Assembly (NCBI RefSeq): GCF_051014685.1
Contig: NC_135051.1
Coordinates: 13,163,557 to 13,227,556 of the forward strand
Direction: 5' to 3'
Origin: Ptiloglossa arizonensis
Lineage: Eukaryota; Arthropoda; Insecta; Hymenoptera; Colletidae
DNA: 64,000 nucleotides
Position numbers and translations under genes: made by a program. The notes under the pieces were generated by a model, which was given only the letters and a program-made list of their open reading frames with translations, had not been told where the DNA came from and made no database searches. Positions 36,101-48,503 of this stretch are shown here, piece by piece (the stretch's first letter is position 1; each line of letters begins with the position of its first letter).

Positions 36101-39100
36101 GTAACACGTGGGTAATGTATACGGGAAACGAAACTGTGGAACGGAACACCGGAAACGAGCGAACGAGACATTTCAGATCAGATTAGGGACCATTCTGAAG
36201 CGTCAATCGCCGATTTCGATGAAACTTAATGTGATGCGAATGTATAAAATAGCCAAAAATGTGTATTTGTCAAGTATTTTTTTTTTTGTTGCCGTTAACC
36301 AAAATTTATATCAAAGTAACATATTCGATCCAATATTTCAAAAAGAATTTATAAATTTTATACCTGGTAAAGTATGCACTTTGGAAATTTAATTTTGCGA
36401 ATTAAAATATTTGTATAGATTTTACAGGTACCGGGATATTGGGTCGGATACGTTTTTCACGTTCAAGTTTGAGAAATGTTTTCACCCATTCTATTACATG
36501 AAACTTGACCGATGAAAAAGAATCAAATATCTTTAATTATTCTACGAGTTTGCTGTTTCCTATTAGGCTTCGGATTACTTTCATTTATTTAAAAGATGTA
36601 TCGCACATTAAATCTCTAATTTTTTCGATAAATGGTGTTGTTACGTAACGAATGACGGATATTTATTCCGTTTCAGAGGTCTTTCTCGATCCAAACGTTG
36701 TTGTATGCTGCAATGGTCTTCGTTCTCGAGCGATAAAATTGGGAGAGGCAATTTACTTGAAAGCGGGGTAAGTAGCGATTTTTATCGGTCAGTAGACGCT
36801 GTCACGCGAGTTTGTGATTAATCACACTATATTAGGTACCCCTTCTGAATTATTACAAACGATTAACTCGATTAAATGTTTAGGGATAGTAAAATTATAT
36901 TTTGTCATGATTTGAATTAGATTACTCCCAGTACCCCTCCTTTTTATCTTGCTTCTATAAACTGCAACGTTTCTTGCACTCTTTTGTTTTAATACAGTAA
37001 ATAAAATCGCTCGATAAAAAAAAACAAAATAATTTTTCCAGTGGAATTCCAGTGAAACATTTATATAATTCTAAATAGCTCTCATCAATTTTAACAACAT
37101 TTACCGAAAACACATTTTTTATTTTCCCTAGTTACAACGAAAAGCAATTTTGCAACTCGAGAACTCACTGTAGGTCGTACGTAGCATTATTAACACTGTA
37201 TTGTCAATCTAACCCCAGTGACCATTTTGCGTTTCAAACAGAAGTAAATATTCCGAAAACAGAAAAACGTCTACGGTTTCTTTAAAAGGTTTTGGTTTTT
37301 CAATCGAGCAATGGCACGTCCGCAATTTTTCCTCAGCCGTGTGACGACGAAAGTTACTTTCCCACGATCCCGGAAGCAATTCTTCTGCGGTGCATGTAAG
37401 CCCACGAGCACTCCCGATCGTCGGTGCATTTTCTGATTGCACATTTCTGAGAGTATGGAGAATTTTTTCGGGAAGATTACCGAACGAACAAACGGCTGAT
37501 GTATTCGACGGTAATCTAACGCATTCATGGGTCACCTCGGTTCCCTAAAGGGGATGAATTTAACGACCGGAGTCAGAACAGAGGGTAACGTTCCGCGCAT
37601 TGTACCTGCAGACTGCATTCCACGCAACGCTCAAGAGGAAATAGACTGGGTCAATTTCCCGAGTGTATATCTTTGTGGCTGATAGTTGAAGCGCTGAACA
37701 CCTTTCGATGGTATGCATACTTGAAAGCAAAACGAGAGGCGGAAACTTTTTAGATGAAATGACGCTCTCCTTGTTTCCGTAGAAATTCATTTATCGTGGG
37801 CAGACTATGGTATGGCGTATGGTATGGCACGCGAAATATGGTTATATTCGTAGAAAAACCAACGAACTTGGTACTCACAATTCGAAAATTAAAGCATGTA
37901 TTTTTGTCACTTTAGTTAAAAATAAAATGTGAATATACTTTAGAGAGATTCTATGAAAGAGTCTTTCGAAACATGGTCTAACTCAGTGTATGTTTCCTTT
38001 AGAACATTCCCACAATTTTCTCAATTCATACATGTCAATGAAGAACGAATGGCTAACTTTTCTTAACAATTATAATTGTATCTATATGAAGAAATCTACT
38101 ATATTTTGTTTCTTATAGTTTCTAAAGTTCCATTAAACTGACTTCTTATGACTACACTTTATGAAACTTTATTTGCACATTCTAAGCCATTATTTAAACA
38201 CCTAACGCAAACTTTAAGAGGTGACAAAGACAAGATAGAAAAATTAATGAGTTTCTTAACTGATAAACGAATAGAAAATAATAGTTTTAAAGATATCCAG
38301 AAATATAGCTGTTTAATTTGTAAAGAAACAATTCATTTAAGGACTTGGTTATTTACACCATATTTTGGAATGATTTATATGAAAACATATAACATAGTGT
38401 ACAATATATGGAATCGCACGAAAAACATTTTACATATGAATGACTTACAGATTAAACAACTAAATACATCATAACGTATTAATTTTCAAACCTACATTTA
38501 TTTAGGTTTCTTTTCTTTGTTTCTGTTTCTTTGGTTTCTTTTTTAATGAATTCTAGCAACAAATGAACATAAATTAATAATATAAAATTTCTTTCTTTTC
38601 CTTCGATTTCATTTATAACAAAGTAAACGTGTAGATAATAAGTATAATTTGTGCATGTTTCTACTCGAATAGAAAAATCCGTTTTATTTGTCATATGAAA
38701 AAGCTATTGAACATTATTAAATTTAAAAAATTAAAAACTTGTTATAGTTGTCAATAACAATTTTTTGTTACAGTAAACGGTATGCTGAATAAAACTAATT
38801 TTTAATATTTCCTGAAAATAAACTCTATGTGTGTGTATAAAGCGTTGTTACAGAGTTTTATACTTATATGTTTTTGATAAAAATTGATTCGTCCATTCTT
38901 TGTATCACAATTCTGCTAATAAAAATAATTCAAAATGAATAAAGGTTTAGCACGTAGTGAAAATCAATAAAATTGTATTATAGTATACGGTAATTGCGAC
39001 CAAAACTTTCCTCTTCGAAATATCACTATAATAAAATTAACATTCTTTGAAGTCTTTCTAAATCATTGATTATTTACAATCTAGCTCTAATCGTGTAAAT

Positions 39101-42100
39101 CCTGTCGAAAAAATATTATATTTAATTTAGTTAATTCAAAAATAAAAATAACAAAATATATAAATTTATCAGTATAAATAACTATCGCGACAGAAAATGA
39201 CTGAATTATTTCTACTCATTGTTTACGCAGTATTTATACAATAGAAATACACCGACATAAATCAAATGCACTGCGTCGCATCTGTTCAAGGACCTATAGA
39301 TTTTTTTTATAGCATAAACGGTGCATTCCTGAAAATCTATGAGCTAAAACCAGTAAAGCTTTGCTGACGAATCAAAAAATCTATCGAAACGCAAAAATCC
39401 GGAACGATTTTTCTCTCTCCTTCGGGAGAATTTACGAGAAAAGGTTATGACCTTTGGACATTTTTCATTGTAAAACGTTGGAACAAATCATCGAGTTAAA
39501 GTGAAACGAGAAAAGGACTATTTCCAACAATGTTTTCATAGTCGCACATACACGAGGCATGCATATTCATTCAAAGGATTTCCGTTACCAACGATCCTGA
39601 GCTATTCTTTCGCGCGCCAGTCATTCCTACCATTATTAACCGTTTTTATTAAACTAAACGAGGCATTTGTAAAATAAATTTCAGGGTATTGAATTTAATT
39701 TCCACCTTTAAACTGAATTTACTTTTTCTAAGAGAACGGTGACAATTATTTATTGATTGGTTCTTCCAAATGAAAGTTGTTCCACAGGTACTTACACAAA
39801 CACTTATGATTTTATAAAATCTATAAATTTTGAAAATATTATCGACATAAATGTCTTATATTAAATTTAACCCGAAGATTCCCGAAAAGAACTATATTAA
39901 AAGCTATAGTGTTAATATCGTTAATTAATACAAGAATAAATAATAAAGAAATCGGAAATTATTAATTTCTCTATTGCATTTATATTAAAAATAACACGAA
40001 AACTTCATTTGTTTTACTTAATCAAAATCAAGTTAAATGATAAGGTCAAAATAATCAACACTACGCATATATTCATATAATCGTGTACGTTGAAATATAT
40101 TACAACTAAAAACAAATAAAAAATATATAGAATTGTCGTGTTTCCTCCCTGAAACGGAAGAGCTTTTTCATTTAACGTTTTTCTCGAAAATGCATTGAAT
40201 TTTATCTCTTTAAACGTAAAGGTCAACACCCGATATATTGTTACGTACAATTTTACAAATCATTCGTAATGTAAATATTCTAGCACTATTTTCTTTAATA
40301 CATACAAAAATAAGTAATTTCACATTGCACATAATAAACATTTTACATAGTAATTTTATCATGCATTACTTTTCTGATTTTATACATACTTATTTATTTC
40401 GTTACAATTTTAACGAATTTTTTCATTTCTTCAACAATTTTTGAATCAATGACTTCTAAATACACTACATTATAGCTTTGACTGATTATACCTCAATAAT
40501 AGAGCATCAAATTACAAAATACTAAAAGACTTATCGATTTCTTATTGCACGAAGAACTGATCACAAGAAAGGGTCTCGCAATACTGTAAATACCCTGTAC
40601 ATAACATTGGAAGTAATTAGTACACATAGTGTCCTAACCTACATTGCATAAAACAAAGATGTTCAAGCTACATTGTACACCCGAACGTCGCTTCTTAATT
40701 TATTACACATTTTTCCGCGCTACATTTCTTCCGTTTCGCGCATATAGTACGACAACAATTTTCACGAACGACCACAGTCTTACGGTAATAACTTGGTTCG
40801 TAGAGACGTTAAGTTATTATACCTCTACAAGAATTATTGAGTATACCTGGAATAGAAGGAAAGGATTCCAGAATGTGCGCCGACAAAATAAGTAGCTGCG
40901 GTTTACCAGAGACGGAGGAAAACGATGGTGCCCCGTGGAACGGGTTAGCTGATAGCAATAAAGCGCTATCTGGCTTCCACTCCGAGTCACTTAACGTCTG
41001 CAAGGACATTTAAAGTCCTTAGGAGGGCGGACCATTCGCGCTATAAAACACTACCTTACCTTCTCCACCGCAGCTACTTATTATAACGACATTATCCTCG
41101 CTCTCCCTCATTAGCTACCCCATCAACGACACTTCCTTCCACCCCTTTTCCCATTTCGAGCCCGGTCGCCCATTTCAAACAACGAAGAACGCCACGGATA
41201 AGGCGAGGCTTTCCTGTTTGCCGCCTTCTTCTTTCTCCAGCTACCTCTTGTCCTCGTCCTTGTCCTCCTTCCATCCACGACCACGACTGAATTAATTTCG
41301 GTTCGATGCACGTAGCCACCCGTAATCCGTTTATTGCAAGAACGAGTTGTTACGCCGTAACTCGACCAGCTGCAGAAGGAATCGTGTAACCGCTTTGATT
41401 AGCCGTTGCGCCTTCTTCGTTTCTTCTCGTTGTCTACCGTACGCTGAATAAACCGGGGAAGGGTAATGGTATTCAATGGCGTTTGAATGTTCGTTTTACT
41501 CGTGATCATGAGTGGTTCGTTAGGTCCATACCGTTGAAAGGGCCACCTTTTCGAGTAGACCATACCTGTACCTACCAAATTGTAAATTGGTCTCTTCTAG
41601 GCTATATTTCAACCAATACGAAACATTCGGTCCACCGGATTCGTGAATTACGAGATTTTTCACGATTTCGTGATTTGTACAATTTACGATATTTTAAATC
41701 TTATCACGCCATGGAAAGAGTATTAATGTGTCACACGATCGAATTTAAAGGAGTCGAGGGAGACAACTTAACTGTACTCAACTTGGGACGTAAAACACTT
41801 TAATGTATGGTTAAAAAAAAGTATATAGAATTAGTTTAATTAAACGTTTAATCAACAGAGACGAATACGACGAAACATATGTGATTTATTTAACTCGTGT
41901 GTGTGAAATTTAATCCCAATTGGAACTTAATGAAAATATTTTTAAAAATTTGTACAAGTAACGATATGTATTAATGAAACCAACAAACTAAAAGAGGTCC
42001 ATCGTTATCGATAAGCCGATTTTGTTCAAAAATGAAATTAAATCTGGAAATGAAAATAGAAAATTGAAATATAAAGTTTCGTGGAAATCCAGTCAGCTGT

Positions 42101-45100
42101 TTAGGCGCAATCGTGTTACTAATATTACACATACAATAATATTTCTTGTTTTCAATAGTCAAAATGTAATCAGTGATTTTTTAAATGTGTTTTATTCCGA
42201 ATAAAATTTTTTCTCACCTGTAGACGAACACTGTATATTTACATCAAGAGTCGGTAATGATTTTTCCCCTTACACGGAATCAAATAACTCGTCCTTGATT
42301 GGAAGTTACACAACGCGCTTCGTAAATCGAATCCGTAAGTTTCGAGTACTTATGTTTCGAAAACGAAGCCTTAAGTTGCACAACGATAATGGACTTTTCC
42401 ATTTTTTCTAGCACGAAGAATCTTCACATTTCGCTTTATTACGCGAGTTTAAAACAATATATACGTTACGAGGAGTTCAAAGGAGTACAAATTTTACAAA
42501 CTCAGATTCGCAAAATACTTTCAACTTTTCCTTGAAAGTGTGACCTTACAGAGACAGCTTATCTTTAGATGAAGAGTTCTTGTCCCCCCTCCACGAACCC
42601 CAATGGACGTGAAATTATCGAAAGTTTTCATCTTTTGCTCGATTTTCCTAATTTTATATCTGATCCATCTTCGTCGAAGTGACATCGGACACGCTCCCCG
42701 ACAAAGTAGAAAGCTATTCGTTTGTCAGAGGTACCGGTAACAATATTACCTTATCAAAGTTTATCCGAAGCTCCAGTCAAGAGCGAAACTTTGAACTGGA
42801 AGAGGGAAAACCCTAACGAAGTCGGTCGTCCACTTCTTGCAGATTGAACTTTCTCGTCGTACTTCACTGATGAATATTCAGAGCTCTATATGTAAAAGTC
42901 GACGGGAAAAAGTAGAAAAACTCTTTTAACCCCAGCTTTAGAGGAAATGACCGGGCAGGTGCGTACAAGAATTAATGCCGTGTCTGTGCCCGTTAGAATT
43001 ATAAAACCATTCTGTATAAATTGTACACAATCTGCATAAGGAACAAAGAAATCTGGCCCTTTCTTGTTCCAGGAAATTTAGCCTTGAATTTTCTGCCCCT
43101 TCTACTAGATTATAAGACTCCGGAACCAACGCGAGTCGACATTTCGTTAAGTCGAACTTTTCTCAATTGCGTTTACATTGTTCTGTGAAAAATGTCTTTA
43201 ATAAGCATGAATTACACAGGAAGGAACAATAATGTATCTTTAGAACGATTTAGTAGATTGCAATTTAAACTGAAAATTGTATAATTATGTTTTAAATAAC
43301 ATAATTATTATGCTTCTATTATTAATGTTTCTCTAATGTTTTCTAATATGTATATCGAGCAACCGAAATAAGTTTATCCGGAAAGAATAATCTCGTTTGG
43401 ATTGTTATTCAGCGAAAAGGAAATTAATTTTCCAAGTTCTTGGAAATTTTTGGAAAACATTTTTCTTCAAATTCTTTCAGGGCCTAAACAATAATACTTA
43501 CAATACCCTGCATAAGATAAAGCGAGTTTTTATGTTAATTATTGACATTCGTCTCTAACTCGTTAATTTTGAATTAGAAATGTGTCTGCATCGGATGTCA
43601 TCCTTGGAAAACCAGCAATAAATCTTGAAATTGTAATAACATTACACAATACAAACGAGAATTAAATTATTTATTAAATTTCGATTGCTTTTTACTCTAT
43701 ATTCTAACCGAGCCGTTTAAGAAACTATTAATTATATATAAAATAATTTTATTACCTTTCAAACTCCACGACAATTAACTCATTAACGAAATTATCGAAA
43801 GAAGTTCCCACTCGTCCTTTCTTCGCGTAGACTGACTCATGTACGGAGCGAATTTCAAGATTCAATAAACTTCCACTATCCACCCCACCCCCAGACATAT
43901 CCTTAGCCACACGCGCCAACCGGCGTTTTCTCTCCCTTAAATCCTACGCCACAGTGGAATTTCATCGATATTCGCTAATAAATTTTAAAGGGTGCCCTCA
44001 AGAATGCCAGAGCGCGCTCTAGCTGTAAATATTCAAAGTTTTCGTACGAATCGGTTCTCTCTTTCTCTCTCTCTCTCTCTCTCTGTCGTTTCTCGCACAC
44101 AGACAGGCAATTACATTATGAGCAACGCGCGCGAGAGGGAAGAACAACCGAGAGCTCTTCCAAACTTTTTCACGAGATGAATTCCTCCGCGAAGAAGGGG
44201 GAGGGGGTTTGGAGCGCTGTAAGGGGAACAAAACGAAAGAGGGTTTTCGATATCCAGCAGGCTCGAGGAGCCTGCCAGAATCGTTTCTCGAAATTCGAGA
44301 CTTCGACGTGGCATCTCGGGAACCGCAATGATTTACATCCGGAGTAAATCATCCGATGTTAGGCGCGCTTCAAACTTTGCCCACTACCCCGGCAGCTGAA
44401 AAATAAAACCGCGAGAAGTGGGGAAAATATCATACGGGTTTATGGCAGGAAACCGTTCCCGAGAAACAATTTTTCTACATCGACCCACCGGGCGGGCAGT
44501 ATTTCTCTTATTAACCCGGAAACCAATAGCGTTTGAAGAATTGAACCGCTTGAAATCATCACCGAAAATTCATAACAAATTCTTTTCTCACCGAGCTACC
44601 TGTTTTCATCGTTTTATTTCCTCCAACTGTAAACGTTTCCCCTTGTAAAATATTACTGCATCGAGATATTTTAATTTTGACCACGAACGAAACGATGAGT
44701 TATTGTTACAAAATGCAACGTAACAATACTTTAAAAATGATTTGAAATTTGTTACACATTATCTTTCGATGTTGTAGGTGCAGATAACATTATACTGTAT
44801 TTTTATAATTATTGTATGTTTATGGACTTGTAGAATGAATGAATGAATTAGAATTTTACACATTTTCAGTAGTAGGTACTAAGATTTCCTAATAACCATG
44901 AGTCCACACTTTTTATTACATCTCTTGTATTTGAGAACCAAACATTTATTTTATTTATTTTATTTAGTGTCTTTATTGGACGTGTATATATAGGTGTACA
45001 TATAAGATGAACAAATGTTGCAAAAAGAATGATATATTAAAATATCTCAAGAATTACTAATTAATTCTTTTACGAATCTATGTATATTAAGAATTATTTT

Positions 45101-45450
45101 TTATATTTTTTCGTGAGTACTATTAACTAGTTAGGTTAATAACACCTACGATTCAGGAACAGCTTAAATATCATACAGCGTTTTCAAAGCGTTGGATACC
45201 TTTCTCACGAATAAAGTCATTTGAATAGAACACCTACTTTTAACCATTTTACGATTATTTGATTCTGCTTAGCAAACTATCTTATTCGTTTCTTTCCTTG
45301 AACGAACAAGCGAAGATCTCTTACAGAAATCAAATGATTTTAACATTCGTTTCACTCGGTTGTATTTAAATGTGCCAGTCTTTACTCCAAAGATTCCAAA
45401 CATGAGAAAAGACACGCGTGTCAGTATCTGCGAGTACAGTGGGAGGCAGA
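36101..45450. other. Long non-coding region
   Basis: No recognisable gene. GC-richer patches with CpG occur at 37270-37560, 40690-41480 and 43810-44560, the last containing the CT microsatellite at 44059-44085. A 108-codon AT-rich ORF at 38148-38474 matches nothing I know. AATAAA-like signals next to a TTTA-rich run at 44940-44990 may be the tail of an old retroposon, but this is weak. Confidence 0.5.
44059..44085. repeat. (TC)n microsatellite
   Basis: About twelve CT units inside a GC-rich patch. Confidence 0.95.
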
Positions 45451-45499
45451 GGAAAGTGTAGGGGAAATTAAATTAAATTTAAATTAAGCTCAATTAAGT

Positions 45500-45707
45500 A
45501 AGCCGCTTCCCCTATGGGAACACGGCTTCTGTGCCCGGTTACTGCCCCTGAAATTCGCCCCGGGACAAAGGGGGTGGCTGAGAGGGTAGTGATCCTTGTC
45601 TAGGGCCGGATACGGAACTAATCTCTTTTAAATTAGTATTAAATTCTAAACGAGTTCAAGTCCGTGCTCGGTGGTTATTAAATTCCAGCACACTATCACC
45701 AAGCACG
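45500..45707 (+). ncRNA. Structured, tRNA-like Pol III element (SINE or ncRNA candidate)
   Basis: TGGCTGAGAGG at 45575-45585 differs at one position from the tRNA A-box consensus, and AGTTCAAGTCC at 45653-45663 differs at one position from the B-box consensus with R at position 6. They are 78 bp apart and in the right order for an internal Pol III promoter. Three hairpins are visible: 45500-45505/45523-45528 extended by TTCCC/GGGAA (45507-45511/45516-45520), ACTAAT/ATTAGT near 45617-45638, and CGTGCTCGGTGGT with ATCACCAAGCACG (45663-45675/45695-45707). The segment is GC-rich in AT-rich surroundings. No proper tRNA acceptor or anticodon arm is present, so a tRNA-derived SINE is the simplest reading. 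No second copy was seen in the window. Confidence 0.4.
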
Positions 45708-46205
45708 TTCTGCACCCAGGTCGGGTTGCGATGCCCTATGTTTTACACCGATCATAAATATATCGCGATATTCCCTATTGCGCTCCGTTAGCATTACGAC
45801 CACGAAATCAATGATTCGTGTTTCCTTGTTCGATTCTGTCTTCCATAATTTTAATAAATGCCCGGAGAAAGAATTCTTGAAAACGTTTTCGCGAACCGTA
45901 TTGCACGAATACGAAACGATTTTATATTTAACATTGATTTCGTGAATGTGTTCACAAAATGCATCACGTGAAGCGTTATGCGTTATTATTCTTGGAGACC
46001 ACTAGCGATAAAGTTCTCTGCCAAGAGAAAATTTATATTACGAACGTTACGGAAATTGATTTTTTTATTGAAAATTTAGGAAATAATGTGTTTCCATTAT
46101 TTATAGTACCAAAGCCCGGTTTCGATACATCGACTAACAAATTCACAATTCTTTTCGGTCTATCATTCATTACTTTTAATATTAGCTTACATATCGTACA
46201 CGATT

Positions 46206-46477
46206 GACATTGTGGTGGCACCTCCCACCTCCATACTCGCCACTAGAGGGAAACTCGACCGCTAACCACTTCTCGCAAGTTCCCACAACATCTCCGATCG
46301 GTATATATACGTTCCTTACCGACTACCCACTGTTCCAGCATACAAGGCAGAGCCTGATAGAATGACTTTACTGACGAGTCTACTAACAAGCCTGGTAAAA
46401 TTGGTGTTCTCTCCCTTCCTTTTCGTATTTTCACTCGCTCACTCTTCCTCCATCACCCTCCAGAAGTCGACACAACA
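46206..46477 (+). mobile_element. LTR-like element (solo LTR), copy 2
   Basis: About 272 bp aligned end to end with 17793-18032. Shared blocks are GGCACCTCCCAC, CGCCACTAGAG, CGATCGGTAT followed by a TATATATA box, TTACTGACGAGTC, CTCTCCCTTCC and ACACAACA. It is longer through small insertions and has lost the start of the terminal repeat. No internal retroelement domain adjoins it. CCACTAGAGGG at 46240-46250 resembles a CTCF core motif. The hammerhead-like GAAA segment of copy 1 is not preserved. Confidence 0.65.
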
Positions 46478-47021
46478 TAAAGATTCTAAAACAGCCGCAA
46501 AAACTCTTTCTCCATCTATCATTGTTAATTTAAATGTACATTTAATTGTTGTCTATTTGTCACGAACTGCAATGACTCCTGGCGTTAACCGCTGACGACC
46601 AATGAATAGTAGAGGATGAGCTGTGTCCGGTTTACTCCTGCCAGAATAACTAAGCAAATCTTTTCGAGGATGGTTTGGGCAGTACCTGCACCGTTAAAAC
46701 GTCAATGAGTTTACTGGTAAAATATATCCCGACCAGGACACCACGGCATAGTAAATCCTAAATATGTATTCTGTATGAATGAGTAGTGAGTGTCTGAATC
46801 TTGATAAAGGAAATCGAGAGGGTACTTTCTTCGCGGCATTCCACCCTTCGAAATGACTGGAGAAATCTACTATAGTTCATCATATATCTCTACATCAGTC
46901 CCGAAATTCGGGAGTGGAGGGGGGAGGGGGGAGGGGGATGATGATTCGTCCCCACGAAAGTGTGAAGCGTGGCTACGTCACTGTCCGCAAAGGGAGAAGA
47001 TACATACCCTTACTCGCAAAC
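46478..47021. other. Spacer between LTR and foldback element
   Basis: No gene. Composition is higher in GC than usual for the window. The G-rich tract at 46911-46944 is listed separately. It may be untranslated remnant of the neighbouring retroelement, but I cannot show this. Confidence 0.45.
46911..46944 (+). other. G-quadruplex-prone tract
   Basis: Plus-strand runs of 3, 6, 6 and 5 G are separated by short A- or T-containing loops (CGGGAGTGGAGG, then GGGGAGGGGGGAGGGGG), satisfying the usual four-run quadruplex pattern. Confidence 0.75.
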
Positions 47022-47270
47022 AGTATGGCTAGATTTCATTCCCTAAATTGCTGACTGGAAGGAGTGGGAGAAGATAGGATAGCGGTGACCGTCCCCGCCC
47101 TCTTCACGCATCCTGCGTTGAAGGCATATTAGAATTGCAATGAGATTTGCGGTCTTCTCCAAATCTAATCAATGCACAATGCGTGAAGAAGGGGGGCAAC
47201 CCCTACTGTACAACACTACCTTCTCTCACTCCTCCCAATTAGCGATTTAAGGAATGAAATGTGGCCACAT
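47022..47270. mobile_element. Foldback inverted-repeat element
   Basis: The left arm 47022-47121 matches the reverse complement of the right arm 47170-47270. Anchors are ATTTCATTCC with GGAATGAAAT, GGAGTGGGAGAAG with CTTCTCTCACTCC, and CTTCACGCAT with ATGCGTGAAG. Arms are roughly 75-80 percent identical with about 50 bp between them. There is no coding capacity. It lies just beyond the 3' side of the decayed R1-like ORF, so it may be structured retroelement sequence or a separate foldback MITE. Confidence 0.7.
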
Positions 47271-47710
47271 TCTAGCAAAATCCCTTCCACGAGAACATTC
47301 CCGTAGAAGTAGTGAACAGTTATGAAATTTGGGACTCACAGTCCCTTCGTGCGTCCTCTACAAGAGTATCAGAGAAGTAGCGTGATCTTACCCCCACACC
47401 AAAGGGTGTGGTGCCCTCCAACAAAAGTAGGCGGAGTCATAACCCACCACTCCCAACAAACACAGGTTCGGGGCGGTCCAATTGCAAGGTGGGAGGAGAG
47501 GGCGCACCAGACGTACCGCTGGCAGTTTCCTAGAAACCTACTACTTTTCCCACTTCTCCCAGGCAATGATATAGGAAACAAAATCTGACCACAGTGGTCA
47601 CTGTGGTCGACACTACAGGCAGTGGTGACACTAAAGTGGGCGTAACACAACATTTCATTCGCGCAAGTGCCCACCTCTCCAGCAACCTCCTTATCTATGC
47701 TTCTTCATGC
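47271..47710 (-). other. GC-rich retroelement-like remnant
   Basis: GC-rich sequence continuous with the R1-like pseudogene on the minus strand. Several frames are open but none shows an endonuclease or reverse-transcriptase motif, so any ORF2 is deleted or scrambled. Confidence 0.35.
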
Positions 47711-48289
47711 TCAGTAGAGAGAGTACACCAGGCCCATATCAATACCAGTCCAGAGGGGGAGCATCGGATTTATACAATCCTGACCTTCCTTTCTAAGTAT
47801 TCTCCGGCCCCGATCATGGCCCGTATCACATCTAGCAGCAATGTGACCGAGATGTTCAGCCCACTTAAACGCAACTCTGTATACTTGACGTACCGGGTGA
47901 CCCGGACACACCGTCCATCCATCAGCTAGGTCAGCCTGCGAATTAGTCGAACCGCCTTTTGACCGCCATCGGGACTGAAGATCGTCAAAGACGAAACCTA
48001 CGATCATAGCCCTCCTCGTTCCCAAGGCTTGCATTACCACATACGCCAGGGCTATATTTGCCCTGGCACCGATCGTTGCCTCTGCCAACGTGATTCCACG
48101 CTTCTCCGGCATTGTCAAAGTGACCGTGGCCGCTGTTGGAGGGAGGAGGGGCCAAGCCCCTTCGCTCTTCCCTCGCCACTCCCCTTGTTCGCTTTGACTG
48201 AATTGGGGGAGGGGGTATAAGGCGACTGCGCGGCCTTTTTGGCCTTGTACTACTCTTTCCGGCTCTTTACCCAGCTCCATGCCTCGCAC
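47711..48289 (-). pseudogene. Decayed R1-clade non-LTR retrotransposon ORF1 (Gag-like)
   Basis: A 192-codon open frame resembles the ORF1 nucleic-acid-binding protein of R1/TRAS-type insect LINEs. Residues 55-105 (VTLTMPEKRGITLAEA, then GTRRAMIVGFVF) resemble the conserved block before the zinc knuckles. Residues 125-182 follow the CCHC knuckle spacing. In the first knuckle the leading CxxC has become AFKW while GHIAARC survives. In the second the leading cysteines are gone and only a late DC remains. Loss of metal ligands marks a relic. The frame has no reliable start, and related sequence may extend to about 48503. In intact elements an ORF2 with endonuclease and reverse transcriptase follows, and none is detectable here. 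Confidence 0.65.
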
Positions 48290-48503
48290 AACAGTGAAGC
48301 CAGCGGAGATGGCGTTTCGATCTTAACCTCGACCTTAACCTTAACAAGCTTTCAGTTTTTGGAGCGAAGCCCGACCACCATTGTCGCCTACTGCCCTTTG
48401 TAACCGATCCTCCGAGCAGAAGTGATGCCCGGGGAACGGCCTGCTTCTGTTCTACTAAAGTCCCTAACCTTGTCGCGACGACAAAAGTTTGTCTGCGTAA
48501 CAT
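48290..48503 (-). other. Possible upstream part of the R1-like relic
   Basis: An open minus-strand frame continues the GC-rich tract upstream of the Gag-like relic and is rich in Arg, as ORF1 N-termini often are. CTTAAC/GACCTT mini-repeats lie at 48324-48346. I cannot show homology. Confidence 0.3.

Noticed and set aside
44930..45000. 3' end of a LINE (AATAAA plus TAAA-rich tail on the minus strand)
   Set aside because: Only a polyadenylation-like signal and low-complexity tail are visible; no coding or UTR homology could be shown.
46206..46477. A second hammerhead ribozyme in LTR copy 2
   Set aside because: CTGACGA is present but the GAAA block and helices II and III are not, so the fold cannot be claimed for this copy.
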